The notes below the pieces were generated by a model that was not told the origin of the DNA, made no database searches, and worked only from the letters and a program-made list of their open reading frames with translations. A stretch of DNA of 64,000 nucleotides from assembly GCA_947034885.2 (NCBI GenBank), contig OX344750.2, positions 47,653,821 through 47,717,820 of the forward strand, in the 5' to 3' direction. Shown here in pieces: positions 1-9,899 of the stretch. Numbering within the stretch: the stretch's first letter is position 1; each line of letters opens with the position of its first letter. Made by a program: the position numbers and the translations under genes. This stretch comes from Thuidium tamariscinum. Lineage: Eukaryota > Streptophyta > Bryopsida > Hypnales > Thuidiaceae.

Positions 1-904
1 AGGAAGCCATCATATACATATTAGAGGTGGGCGTCTAACGTTAAACTCAAATCCTCCTTTTCTTGATGCAATTGTTAGACCAAGCGAGTGATTAGAATCA
101 AAGGCCACAAGCTAATTGTAATTAGGGAACCGCAATTAGCAAGTATGGAATGAAACAAAGGAACAACCATGAATTAAAAGGGACAAGTGAAAAGGAATGC
201 AATACATAGGCTAGAATAAATACAAATAGTTAGAGTAAACACATAAAATACGTAGAGTAGATTAATCAAATCCAAGATACGTAGAATAGAATAAGAAAAT
301 ACCATAGGTAGAGTAGATTAGTCAAAACCAAAATACGTAGAGTAGAATAAGAAAATATCGTAGATAGAGTAGATTAGTCAAAACCAAAATACGTAGAGTA
401 GAGTAAGAAAATACCATAGGTAAAGTAGATTAATCCAATCAAAAATACATAGAGTAGAGGAAGCACATACCATACATAGAATAGACTAAAAAGATACAAT
501 ACATAGAGTAGGCTAAAACAAATACAAAGACATAGATTAGATTAATCGAATCCAAAATATGTAGAAGTAGAGTAATCCCATACAATACATAGAGTTAGAT
601 TAGATACATATAAGACGTAAAGTAGATTAATTGAATCCACAATGTGTAGAGTAGTGTAGGAAAATACTACAAGTAGAAATAGGAAAGCATGACATAGAAA
701 GGGAACTCAAATCACTTGGGCGAGAAGGGAACCATGCCTCAAGTAGAAACAACACACACATTAGAATAGGTAGGTTAGTAAAAAGATTCATTGCTTGAAA
801 GGCACAATGGATTGACGCTTAGACACCCGTAGGTAGTAAGAATTATTAGGATTAGAGCCTGGTTGTGATCGCTTGATTCCAAGGGTGGAAATAAAGCGCC
901 CACA
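1..904 (+). repeat. 3' portion of a long LTR, cut by the window edge
   Basis: This matches the 3' part of the LTR ending at 41655 and, inverted, the copy at 34766-35650. The shared block reads: degenerate array of TACGTAGAGTAGA-like units (about 180-660), then a segment around CATTGCTT(G)GAAAGGCACAA, then GGTTGTGATCGCTTGATTCC and an end in GCGCCCACA. No primer-binding site or gag follows, so this is a solo or truncated LTR. The 5' end lies outside the window. Confidence 0.7.
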
Positions 905-1773
905 ATAAGCTATCATCTCTAGCCTTTTGTAAGTAGCTTTGCAAGTCAATTTTTGAAGAGCTCTTTGAAGGTTCAAAATTTTCTAATGATTAAAGCCTAT
1001 CTATAGGTTGTTCAAGAAATACTTGCAATTTATAAGAAAATCATTGGTGGTCTTTCAATCATTCAATGGTAAATTTGAAGTAAAGAAGGAGATGACCCAT
1101 AAAGTACCAAGGTTGTTAAAATGTCTTCTAATAAGAATTATATATTAAAGACTTGAATGTATCAATGATGTAGATAATGCTTTCAATCCTTATAGACTAA
1201 AGCAGACATCTTTTGTTTAATAGATGACAAAGGACTTTTTTTGGGAAGACAAAAGTAAAACTATTCATCTTTCAAATTTTGTTGTGATAAAGAAAGATCT
1301 TTGTATGGTAGTGTGATTTCCACTAATTTCTTAAATTGCACTTTTTAAAAATACTATAATGTAGCAAAAGGGATGATTTCCATAGACTCTAGGGGTGGCT
1401 GCAAGAAACACTTACTACTTTTCATAGCGTTTTACTGAGGACTACATTTTTGTTGTATATATTGTACTGCCAGTACTACAAGTTTTATTAGCAAATTGTC
1501 AATGCATTGTGCTTTTGACATGTGTATTGGAGTCAGGAGTTATTGTAGCCATTGAATGACATTATCTTATATACTTTATCATTTAAAAAGTTTGACAAGT
1601 GGGCAAATGTGGGATTAAAGTCAGATGCGGGAGTACTATGTCTATGTAGCAATACTTAGGAGTAGAAGATTGCAATTTTTTTTCAGAAAATACAGTGATC
1701 CAATTTTAATTCATAAAAAATCAAAAGTGATTTAATTATTTATTTTTAATTATGGCCATTTGTCCAAATCTCC
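905..1773. other. AT-rich intergenic DNA between LTR and transposon
   Basis: No ORF with recognisable content, no RNA gene and no clear inverted repeat was seen here. It is the left flank of the 18-kb transposon and supplies the left TTAT target-site copy at 1774-1777. Confidence 0.5.
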
Positions 1774-1777
1774 TTAT

Positions 1778-1805
1778 AAGGCCTTATTCGTTAAAATGAG
1801 ACAAA
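1778..1805 (+). repeat. Left terminal inverted repeat of the 18-kb element
   Basis: It begins AAGGCCTTATTCG and continues to GAGACAAA. A single mismatch (C versus T at the 12th base) separates it from the right TIR. A second AAAATGAGAC follows at 1812-1821, 19 bp after the first, suggesting a repeated transposase-binding word. Confidence 0.85.
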
Positions 1806-2234
1806 ATGGTCAAAATGAGACTTTGAAGAAGTAAATGCAAAGATCCATGAGATCCATAGTTGTTGAAATCAAAGATACAAGAAGCTTGAGGTACGAGAGA
1901 GATCATGGAGTGCATTGAACATGTTCCCACTTATGACATCATAGAAGTAAGAGGAATTACATTGATAGTGAAAGAAACGAATTGCTAAGTGAAAGATGCA
2001 TATATGGAAGAGCAATTGAATTTACATTCCGTACAATTTATGTGGCCAAAACTTTAAGTCCAAAAAAGAGTGCCCCTAGTTACTCACAGTGGCACTTAGA
2101 GGTAATGAAGTACCTACTACTTTGTTTCGCGTGTGTAAGCTTAGAAATGAAGAAGTTCACTGTACATGGAACTCACTTCTTTCTGAATATGGTGTGCAAT
2201 GCCTAAATATTGAAGACCTCACAGACAAATGATT
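1806..2234. other. Sub-terminal non-coding DNA of the 18-kb element
   Basis: Lies between the left TIR and the end of the minus-strand cargo. It holds a second sub-terminal AAAATGAGAC word and no convincing coding sequence. It should contain the 3' ends of the minus-strand transcripts, but I see no clean AATAAA signal. Confidence 0.5.
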
Positions 2235-3149
2235 TTAGGGTTTAAGGGTTGTTGCCTCACTACTAGTATTGGCTGTACACTTTGGCTTCGAGCTTTCCAT
2301 CTCTTTGAGTTTAGCGAGCGCCCGGAAGATATCCTCGCGTCGAGAGGGATAGTGAATTTTACTTTCAGAACCACCTTCGCCGCATGAGCAGAGGCTGTGC
2401 GACCTACTCTCCTTTCGCTTCGGCTTCTGGTTTCTCGGATGAACCTCCAAGTTTGAGAGAGACCTGGACCCACGAGGCGGCTTCGGCACCGACGTATTGA
2501 CACTGTTTATGTACGCACGACCCGATCCAATGGACTTCGAGTCCGAGGATCGTCGATGATCTCTAATAACTCTTTGACGAAAAAGAATGTCGGCGGAAGA
2601 AGTTCTCTTCACCCCAACAGAGAACGCGGGCCTGGAATCGTTATCTTCGAGTCGAGGATGCTGCTTTGCTGGGGACGATTCCAAACGTTCGGTCTTCGAC
2701 TGCAGAGCGACGCGCAAATCCGGACCACTCACGTCGACGACATGTTCCGGGGTGGTCTTCACATCCCCATCTTCGCCTCGAGGATTGGGGGCAGCCTCCA
2801 TAACAGTGAGGTCCAATTTCCGGTTTGTCCCCACCTCCGTCCGCGGAGATGGGGAGAACGAGTGTTCTCGACCCGAAAACGTGCACTTTAGGGGCGACGG
2901 TGAGCAGATGGGCGTCCGCAGGGGTCCCCGACTCGGGGGACTGTCAACGACGCCGTCCTCGATGTCGCCCTTGGAGAAGTCGATCGCCGCGGACGCGGCG
3001 TCCGCGGCGGAGCGCATCATGAATGGTTTGGAGACCGGGATCGTCTCGCAGCTCCCCCCCACGGAATCGGAGGCATGTGAGACGGACTTCTCGGATCCGG
3101 AGAGAAGACTCCTCGTTAGTTTTTGTCCTGCAAGCGTCTTCCCAAGAAC
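2235..3149 (-). CDS. Disordered Ser/Pro/basic protein exon, possibly 3' exon of the FCP1-like gene
   Basis: An open frame of about 305 codons follows a good minus-strand splice acceptor (TCTTCTCTTCTGGCAG, exon from 3149). The upstream part of the 327-residue ORF is probably intron. The product is rich in Ser, Pro, Arg and Asp, has a basic stretch near the C-terminus (PKRKESRSHS) and ends in a short charged helix (REDIFRALAKLKEMESS). No domain was recognised. A donor at 3354/3353 (GTC|GTAGAG) in the neighbouring FCP1-like frame is in phase 0 with this acceptor, so the two may form one gene through a 204-bp intron; without that join this exon has no start. Three element-specific palindromes or degenerate copies lie in it and are translated, one as RLED. 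GC content is well above the flanks. Confidence 0.5.
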   Translation of the reverse strand, partial: VLGKTLAGQKLTRSLLSGSEKSVSHASDSVGGSCETIPVSKPFMMRSAADAASAAIDFSKGDIEDGVVDSPPSRGPLRTPICSPSPLKCTFSGREHSFSPSPRTEVGTNRKLDLTVMEAAPNPRGEDGDVKTTPEHVVDVSGPDLRVALQSKTERLESSPAKQHPRLEDNDSRPAFSVGVKRTSSADILFRQRVIRDHRRSSDSKSIGSGRAYINSVNTSVPKPPRGSRSLSNLEVHPRNQKPKRKESRSHSLCSCGEGGSESKIHYPSRREDIFRALAKLKEMESSKPKCTANTSSEATTLKP

Positions 3150-5121
3150 CTGCCAGAAGAGAAGAGGATGCTTCGCTTGAAAAGACAATGTACAAAAAAC
3201 CAGAACATGCATCGACAATCGCAGAGAGAATATCAGGTTTGGAAGTCAAATTTTTATATACAAAATAATGTACCATGTACAAATTTACAGCGTTCATGAA
3301 GTGCCTAGCCACTAAGAGTGAGTCACGCGGGTGCTACGCCTGGCTGGCTCTACGACTATGCCTAGTCCACGGAGGTCGTAACGATGGCCAAGGTTATTGG
3401 CGGAGTTCCTCATCCCCTCCAACATGTTCTTGACATGGTAATCCGAGGCTTCCAGCGGTTTCGACCCAATGCGATTGGCCTCGACGAATTCCCGCATGCC
3501 CCCTCGGCGACACTCCGTATCCAAACGATGGAGCCAGGGCAACAACTTCTCCAAGAGGAAGTTGTCCCTCCGCTGTCCGTGGCTCCATTTGTCCAGGAAA
3601 ATGGCATTCCCCCTCTCATTGCAGAGGCTCTTTTCAGGAGTATCGTCAATGAGGAGGGTATTGTCCGGCCCGAATGATGTGTCCCCACTAGGATTAGAGA
3701 AAAGCTGTTTGGAAAGATCCTTGAAGAGGCTATATTTTCCTGCGCGCGAGAGGAAATTCCCCTTGGACAACTCTATCTTCCTGCACTGCTCCTGTGCTAA
3801 GACATCGAAAGGGGCCTTGCACTGGCTGAAAAGGTGCGCTGCGATAGGTTCTGTGTTGGACCTGTACATCGAGGTCCACACCAGAATCCTATCCGCGAAC
3901 TTGGAGACCTCTCGGAGGAACTCCACCACATTCTGGCGCACGAAGACCGCTTTGGGTCCGATGATAGTGGGCACTCTGTGGCAGAGAACATTGTCTTCGA
4001 CCCTGTACGTCTTCATTTTTTCGGCATACGCTGTCAGGGCGCATTGGCACAGTATTCCGTTGAGGTCAAAGACAATGTTCAGCCACTTCCTCCGCGCCCC
4101 GGGTACTACACGGGGAACCTCCCTCGGTACGCTCTCTCTCCGCTCCCCGCACTCTACCTGATCATTGCAAGACAACAGAGAAAAGAGTTACCTGGTTGAA
4201 CGCAGAGGTTGGGGAGCCAGACAGTGGGGTCATGCATTGCATTCCTCTAATTGACTGTGGGCTCCCGTTAGGACTTGCTTTCAAAGGCAGCGGACGGCAT
4301 ACGCTTTTGTTTTTTGCGAGCTGATAAAAAACATGGAGAATAACAATACAATTAGAGCGGAGGCATTTTGTATATTCAATTCCGTATAATTTATTTATAT
4401 AGATTAGAGGGTACATTCAAAATTGTTGTTCATCCAGAACCGACGGTTTCTACATTCACAGCTATGCTACACTACTCCACACACATCCCAGTCGCAGACG
4501 GGATCGCCGTCCACACCGAGCGGTTAAGGATTAGACACGCCGCCCTGTCAAGCCGCATCAATGCAAATGAGAGTCCACTACTATCGCATGCACAGAGTCG
4601 CTCAGGCAAATACACACTTGACGACGACCACCAACAAACACGTGATTTGTGTCAATCATATTTGTATGGATCCGATGATTGTACCTAAGCGGGACTCTCC
4701 CTTGGCATTTGCACTGCGCCCTCTACAAATGTCTCCACGGCGAGATTCTCGTCCTCCGTTTCTTCCTCTTCCTCTTCCTCCTGCATCCCCTCGCCGTAGT
4801 CGACCATCTCTTCGTCGGGATCATCTAACGCTTGCTGAGATGTTTGACACTCCACTGCCTCACCTTCTGCACCAGAGTTAGGTGCATCTTCCACAGCCGC
4901 GTCGGTCCTCCCAGCTTCCTTCATGGGGTCATCTTCGACTCGAAGATCGCCCCCCTTCACAGAATTCACTTCTACAACCCTGTGAGGCTCGGTCTGATGC
5001 TCGTCGAACGCCAACTGGTCTGACGACGCAGACACAGCGGGCATTGCAGAGGCTGGAGTGGACGAGACGAGATCCACATGCGCCAGCGAAACCACATCCT
5101 CAGTATCTTCGAGTCGAGGAT
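2643..5121. repeat. Palindrome copies inside cargo coding exons
   Basis: Copies of the element-specific palindrome occur at 2643-2659 (one mismatch), 4931-4947 (perfect) and 5105-5121 (one mismatch), with degenerate forms at 2769-2785 and about 2533-2550. All lie in open reading frames on the minus strand, where they are translated as PRLEDN, LRVED, PRLEDT and PRGED. Confidence 0.8.
3312..4175 (-). CDS. FCP1/NIF-like HAD-family protein with altered catalytic motif (transposon cargo)
   Basis: The 287-residue frame carries an FCP1-homology (NLI-interacting-factor-like) HAD domain. The motif-I segment is IVFDLNGILCQ, where family phosphatases have DxDx(T/V); the second Asp, the general acid/base, is Asn. 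Later landmarks are ILVWTSMYRSN (the conserved WTS/T segment) and LLIDDTPEKS (the DD-x-P-x-K metal-site motif). Active relatives dephosphorylate Ser/Thr residues, for example on the RNA polymerase II CTD; with D-x-N this copy may bind rather than hydrolyse phosphoprotein, which is inference. The N-terminus is uncertain: the frame begins with TTG, a splice acceptor CAG lies at 4158-4160, and the nearest in-phase upstream exon (ATG at 4242) would need an improbable 34-bp intron. It lies between the disordered exon and the large cargo gene on the same strand. Confidence 0.7.
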   Translation of the reverse strand: MSCNDQVECGERRESVPREVPRVVPGARRKWLNIVFDLNGILCQCALTAYAEKMKTYRVEDNVLCHRVPTIIGPKAVFVRQNVVEFLREVSKFADRILVWTSMYRSNTEPIAAHLFSQCKAPFDVLAQEQCRKIELSKGNFLSRAGKYSLFKDLSKQLFSNPSGDTSFGPDNTLLIDDTPEKSLCNERGNAIFLDKWSHGQRRDNFLLEKLLPWLHRLDTECRRGGMREFVEANRIGSKPLEASDYHVKNMLEGMRNSANNLGHRYDLRGLGIVVEPARRSTRVTHS

Positions 5122-8100
5122 GGGAGACAACATGCTGCACTTGCTGCAGCACAGGAGCAGCAACGGTCGGAGCTGCAGCTTGAAAATCAACAGTCTGGGA
5201 AGGTGCAGTCTGCGCACTCTGCGCAGGAATTGAGTTCTGCGACTGCACCATTGCCATGAGTCTGTTGATCTGGGTGTTCAGCTCGGAGAATCTGACGTCT
5301 GAGTTTGCCTGCACTTCCTTCAGCTCCCTCTGGGCAGCCTGCGAAGCCGCGATGGCTTCCGCGAGCTGCCTGTCCTTCTCCTCTCGCTCCTTCTTAAGCG
5401 CGGCTGTCTCATTCTTCCTCTGGATTTCTCGAGCCCGCCGTTGCTTGCGTCTCTCCTCGTCTTCCGCCCACCAGCCTTTCTCCACCTTGACGGTCACTCC
5501 TGAAGGTGCAATCACAGGCTTGAGTTCCACCGCCTTGAATGGCCTATCAGACTCGTAATCGTCATCTGAATCGTGTCAATGATCTCCGGGCGAGTCCGGA
5601 CCATCCAGAATTATGAGATCATCTGGATTTTCAGGACCCCAAGGCATCGCTTGTGTCTCCTCAACGACAAGGAGATCTTCATCCATGATCTCAGGAGAGA
5701 GGGCACGCGGGGTCGGCTGCATCGCGCGCATCTCGTCACCCTGCACAGCACGTTCTCGTTGCTGGATCTCCCACTCCGTATCGGACTCGATATCCTCTAC
5801 TACCCTGTCGGGAGGGGGGAGCTCTACACGAGCTGCAGGAACAGGCTCTCCTCCCAAGTCAGTGGGAGGAGGATCCGCGCGTACAGCAGGAGCCACCATC
5901 CAACCATGAATTTGGAAAATATTTGTTCCAAATTCACCTATCCCCTGTACTCCAGGGTCGTCAGTGGTTTGGGGGCCCAAATTCTCGCGTTCACGGATCA
6001 CTGGGCCAGTGGAATTAGGCGGCGAGACTAAATCTGTCGTTGGAGTCGGTGGAGAGTTTGAGTTCACTATGACAGGACCCCGACTTGCTGGACGCTCGTA
6101 TGTTAGCGAATACAGAGAGTTCGCAAACATATAATCATTTGCATCCATCTTATCAGCAAGATATGCTATCTTGCGCAAGCCTTTATCATCACCACGGTCT
6201 ACAAATCCGTAGAAGTATGCTCCGAACATCTGTGCGCAAACAAGAAACTGATTAGAAGTATTTCTACCAATACTCATCACGCACATGAGATAGAGGAGCC
6301 TTCACCATCTTCGACTTGAAGATGGTGTCAAAGAATTGTGCCTACAAACAAAGTAAAATACAATGTCCATGAACATGATTCAAAGAGAAGTCAAATGTTG
6401 GAGATATCTTCGACTCGAAGATATCTTTGAGTATAGCCTACTAGTGACGTACCTTGGAAGCCAAAAGAAACTTCGTGCCACAGTAAATTCCCAAAATGTT
6501 GTCTTCTGGCTTTGCAAAGTCCTGGAGGATTTGCAGATAAAACTCCATGCGGAGTTCAGAGACACTGATCCGCCATTTCACCTCCGTGTTCCACCTGAAC
6601 TCGGAATAGTACAACACGTCACTAGGAACGCTGTAGCGCGTTCTAACGTAAGCGCGGGCTGTGGTAGCGAAGACATTCCCTTTCTTGAAGAGAAAGAGAA
6701 GCGGCACATCGGGAGCCTTCTCCGCGGATCTGTTGGAGATATTGTTGATCCTCTCTGCCTTAGATGGGAGATACTTCGACGACACAACGTCGTAGTCCTT
6801 CATCTTGGCAGCCGCGAATTTCTTTGCGGCTTTCAAATCCTCAGGGCCGTCCAAAATAAAGAGCCACACGTTTGCCTCTGACATCTTTGGCTCCAGTTTT
6901 GCAGCTAGGAAATCCAGAAACGGATCAAGGGCAGCTGCTGTATCCGTTGGCTTGGACCTCGGCACCTGCCTTCCGTCCAAGACGGCCAGGTTTACAACTC
7001 GACTGTGGTAGTGATAGCTCGTGCTTGTCACCAGTGCCTTGGCCGCAATTTCAACTCCTCTCACCATCACCCCTCCAGAAGGTTCCTTCAATTTATACTT
7101 GAGCTTGACGAACTGAGTCAGCATATGGAGTACTTGTGGGAATTTCTCCGCAAGGTCCAGGGCTGTCTTCGTCCACGCATCATTTTGGAGCCTCCGCTTG
7201 AAGTAGTCTGCAGGGGGATGAGAGAGCAAAAAATCCCAAGTTCCTAACGTAAATTTATGGCGAGCCTTCCAGTCTTTCCACGTCTTGTCGACGACATCCC
7301 CGTCTGTATTAAAGAATTTCAGGGATGGCCTCACTGCCATCAAATCCTGAAGAATAACTTTCTTCCGCTTACGGCGGTCCACCCAATCTGTTGCTGTCAT
7401 GTTGTCCACTATCAACAACCTCGGCCTTGCCACGGACAGTTCCGGGTACGCAACTCTACGGTTTGGCGTCTCACCAAGCAAGTGGATTGCAAAAGCCTTG
7501 AAGTCGTTATCAGTGAAACGACCAAAGTGTCTGAAGAACTCTTTCTTCAGTGCTGATTTGGCGCGATTGAATGTCTTTGGAGCTCTATAGGGCTTCAAAG
7601 TGAAGGGGTCAATTAGATCACCGTCAGCGTGCATCGTTAAGAACCGTTGCCAGTGGGAAAAAATATCATCCGGCAAGGTGATAATTTGTAACTCGTTTTT
7701 CAGATCTGCTGGCCCTCGGATCTACACCCCTTCATTCTCTGGATTGATATTCTGAAAACGTTTTACTATCAACCTTGTGAATTTCTGCACAATGAATAGA
7801 CGAGAAATTTCTGTCAGAAAACATAGATTACTGTTTACACAAACTCGTGTATGACATGTACACGACTAGTTAAATTGGCAATTACAGGACTACATGAATT
7901 TTTATGAGAGGGTTACCCGTTCATCATTTAATTGAAACAGAAGTTCTACTTCTAGCCCAGCATCTTCGACTCGAAGATACTTAGAGGATAGAGCGCCGTA
8001 CCTCATAGCTCTTGGTACAATGAACTGCACCATTTCCCCGCGTTGCGCCTTCGTTTTCGTCGTCGCTAGGCCGTTCGCATGAAATCCAAATGTTCCTACA

Positions 8101-9423
8101 GTTGATTATTTGGTTTCCCCACGTTGGTTGCGCGTGGTTCAAATGGTTCGTGCAATTGTAGAACTTAGAAATCGTTGTCAACTTTGCCGTATCCAAAGTC
8201 CACACAATGTAGGCATCCCATGTTTGGAGTTTCGATTTCCGCTCTTCACTGCAGCTTGCAACCTGGAGTTCCTTCGAGGCCGAGATGCTGTGTTGGCCAT
8301 TTATGATCATGAACTTGCCCTTCTCTATGTCTTCCCATTTTCTGGGCTTCGAATTCAACAAGTTCAGGTGCTTGTCCACAGGTGTCAGGCACACCTTCTG
8401 ACGCTGCCTCACATCTATGATTTGCACTAGCTCCTTCTTCACAGCATCAACGATATCTCTTTGCAGAGTCCAAATAATGTACTCATCACGCGCGATATGG
8501 CACTGATCTATGTTTACTGGGAAAGTCTCCATCCCAAAGAGAAAGCAAGGTTCATGAACAGCCCAAAACTCCTTCTGGATGAGGTTAAATTTCTCATGCT
8601 CTACCATGGGTGCGTCCTGTTTAAGCTGAGTAGCTTGCACTGTTGTGAGCCTTGAACCTAAGCTCCCCGTGGCTGCAGATGCACTTAACGGATTTGACTT
8701 CTTCTTTTTTCGCCCTGATTCCCCAGGAGTAGAGCATGCCTCCACGAGTTTTTGGGGCTCGGATCGCACCTGAGACGGTCTTGGTCCGCGACTTCGTGGT
8801 GGTGTTGAAGTTGATTGCGTGCGCTTTGTACTTTGCGAGGGGTTCTGTGCACGAGTCAATGCACCACCTACTGCTGGCCTCTTCTCAACATTCTTTACTA
8901 CATAGTGATCCAGTACTTGCCATATGAGGCGAAGCCTTTTGGCGTTTGACTTTGCAGTACTATGTCTCCAAGGTACATAGCCAGCGTTCTCAAATTCTGC
9001 GTTCAGAGCATCCATTTGCGATCCCTCTAGAAACGTCATTAGGTTCTGCAAGTCAAATTTCCCGTGGTGTGCATTTACGTCGAGCACAATGGAGTGACTA
9101 TGCACTCCGGCCTTTCCACTGTCGTCTACTTCTCGGAGGACGATAACGACGAAATCATCGCGGTGTTCCTCGATGACAGTGACTTTTTCCTTCAGATTCC
9201 ACGGGAGATACACCTCTTTTCCCTGAATTCGGTACCGAAGGTAGACGAAGTCTTTCCAACGGTTAACTCCAAAACTCCATGTCGAGATGTGCTCTTTGAA
9301 TTGCCACAGCTTCCCGTAAGATTCCTCCATTTCGTCAAAGAATGGTTTGTCTAGGAACGGATTTATGAATTCCTCCAGATGGTGTTCAGTTGGTGAGTAG
9401 TCATAGTCGTCGTCGTAGTCCAT
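4685..9423 (-). CDS. Large multi-exon cargo gene: GQH (ParB-like) segment, possible methyltransferase-like segment, coiled-coil tail
   Basis: Four exons join in phase 0: 9423-8002, 7784-6453, 6341-6285 and 6229 onward, with donors GTACGG, GTACGT and GTGCGT and clean acceptors. ATG at 9423 directly follows an intron acceptor (TTTTTCAG). Exon 1 (474 residues) has a Tyr/Asp-rich start, a basic Ser/Pro linker and a C-terminal segment with MIINGQHSISASKEL, resembling the GQH(R) motif of ParB/DGQHR proteins. Exon 2 (444 codons) ends FAKPEDNILGIYCGTKFLLA, which may correspond to the motif-I region (PGD.VLD.FxGTGTT) of beta-class DNA methyltransferases; I see no intact catalytic DPPY/NPPY. The tail holds an R/K/E/Q-rich coiled coil and an acidic C-terminus. 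In-frame stops TAG (7722-7724) and TGA (5576-5578) interrupt it, so this copy may be defective, or end at 5576 with 1154 codons instead of about 1451. Function unknown. Confidence 0.6.
5576..5578 (-). other. In-frame TGA in the large cargo gene
   Basis: The frame runs uninterrupted before it (DGPDSPGDH) and for about 295 codons after it (HDSDDDYESD, then the coiled coil). It could be the true end of the protein, a disabling mutation, or be removed by an intron using the acceptor CGATTCAG just downstream; I could not pair that with a good donor. Confidence 0.55.
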
Positions 9424-9899
9424 TTTCTCTTCCTGAAAAATTTAGTGTAATCGTACTTAGTTGCTTCTTATCTTCGAGTCGAAGATAAGATTGGTCTTTG
9501 CCTAGAACTGGTCTCTTTAGAGTTCACCATGCAAAATTCTAAGGTTGTAAATTAGTCGAGAATAGCTTACCCAAGTACTATATTCACGTGGACTTTAACT
9601 GATTGAGCTCTGGAGTGGTTTTTTAATTATTAATAGAGTCTGCGATCTTCGACTCGAAGATATTAGTGTCCTCTAGTTATTATTTTGTTCACAGCTTTCT
9701 GGAGTTTTAGCGAAGGAAACCTAGTTTTAGTGAGACGTATTTGAATCCAACGGTTCTATACACTATCTTCGACTTGAGGATAGTGTTCAAGACTTACTAT
9801 TGGCTTGAAGTTTCACTCGAGCACTCATGCAACGATAGAATCAGGTTACAAATATTCTAAACATTGACAACCGAGTAGGCTATCTTCGAGTCGAAGATA
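6303..9899. repeat. Palindrome copies in cargo-gene exon, introns and leader
   Basis: Copies lie at 6303-6327 (inside the 57-bp exon), 6402-6426 and 7962-7978 (introns), 9466-9490 (leader intron next to the ATG), 9645-9661, 9760-9786 and 9881-9899 (leader region). The core is ATCTTCGA, one S base, TCGAAGAT. Several are extended to 25-27 bp by extra self-complementary bases that differ between copies. Confidence 0.85.
7722..7724 (-). other. In-frame TAG in the large cargo gene
   Basis: This is codon 21 of exon 2, between NPENEGV and IRGPADL. The frame on both sides looks coding and continuous from the acceptor at 7784. No intron of plausible size removes it, so it is a nonsense mutation, a sequencing error or a sign that the exon structure differs. 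Confidence 0.6.

Noticed and set aside
2587-3180. Plus-strand 197-codon frame opposite the disordered exon
   Set aside because: It mirrors the minus-strand frame in GC-rich DNA. The minus strand has the acceptor and a frame that may continue the FCP1-like gene, so the plus frame is a shadow.
3469-4161. 230-codon plus-strand frame opposite the FCP1-like gene
   Set aside because: The minus strand contains FCP1 landmarks in order; the plus frame has none.
4158-4242. Upstream exon for the FCP1-like gene starting at ATG 4242
   Set aside because: The join keeps phase and uses GT-AG, but the intron would be 34 bp, below the usual plant minimum. I left the start open.
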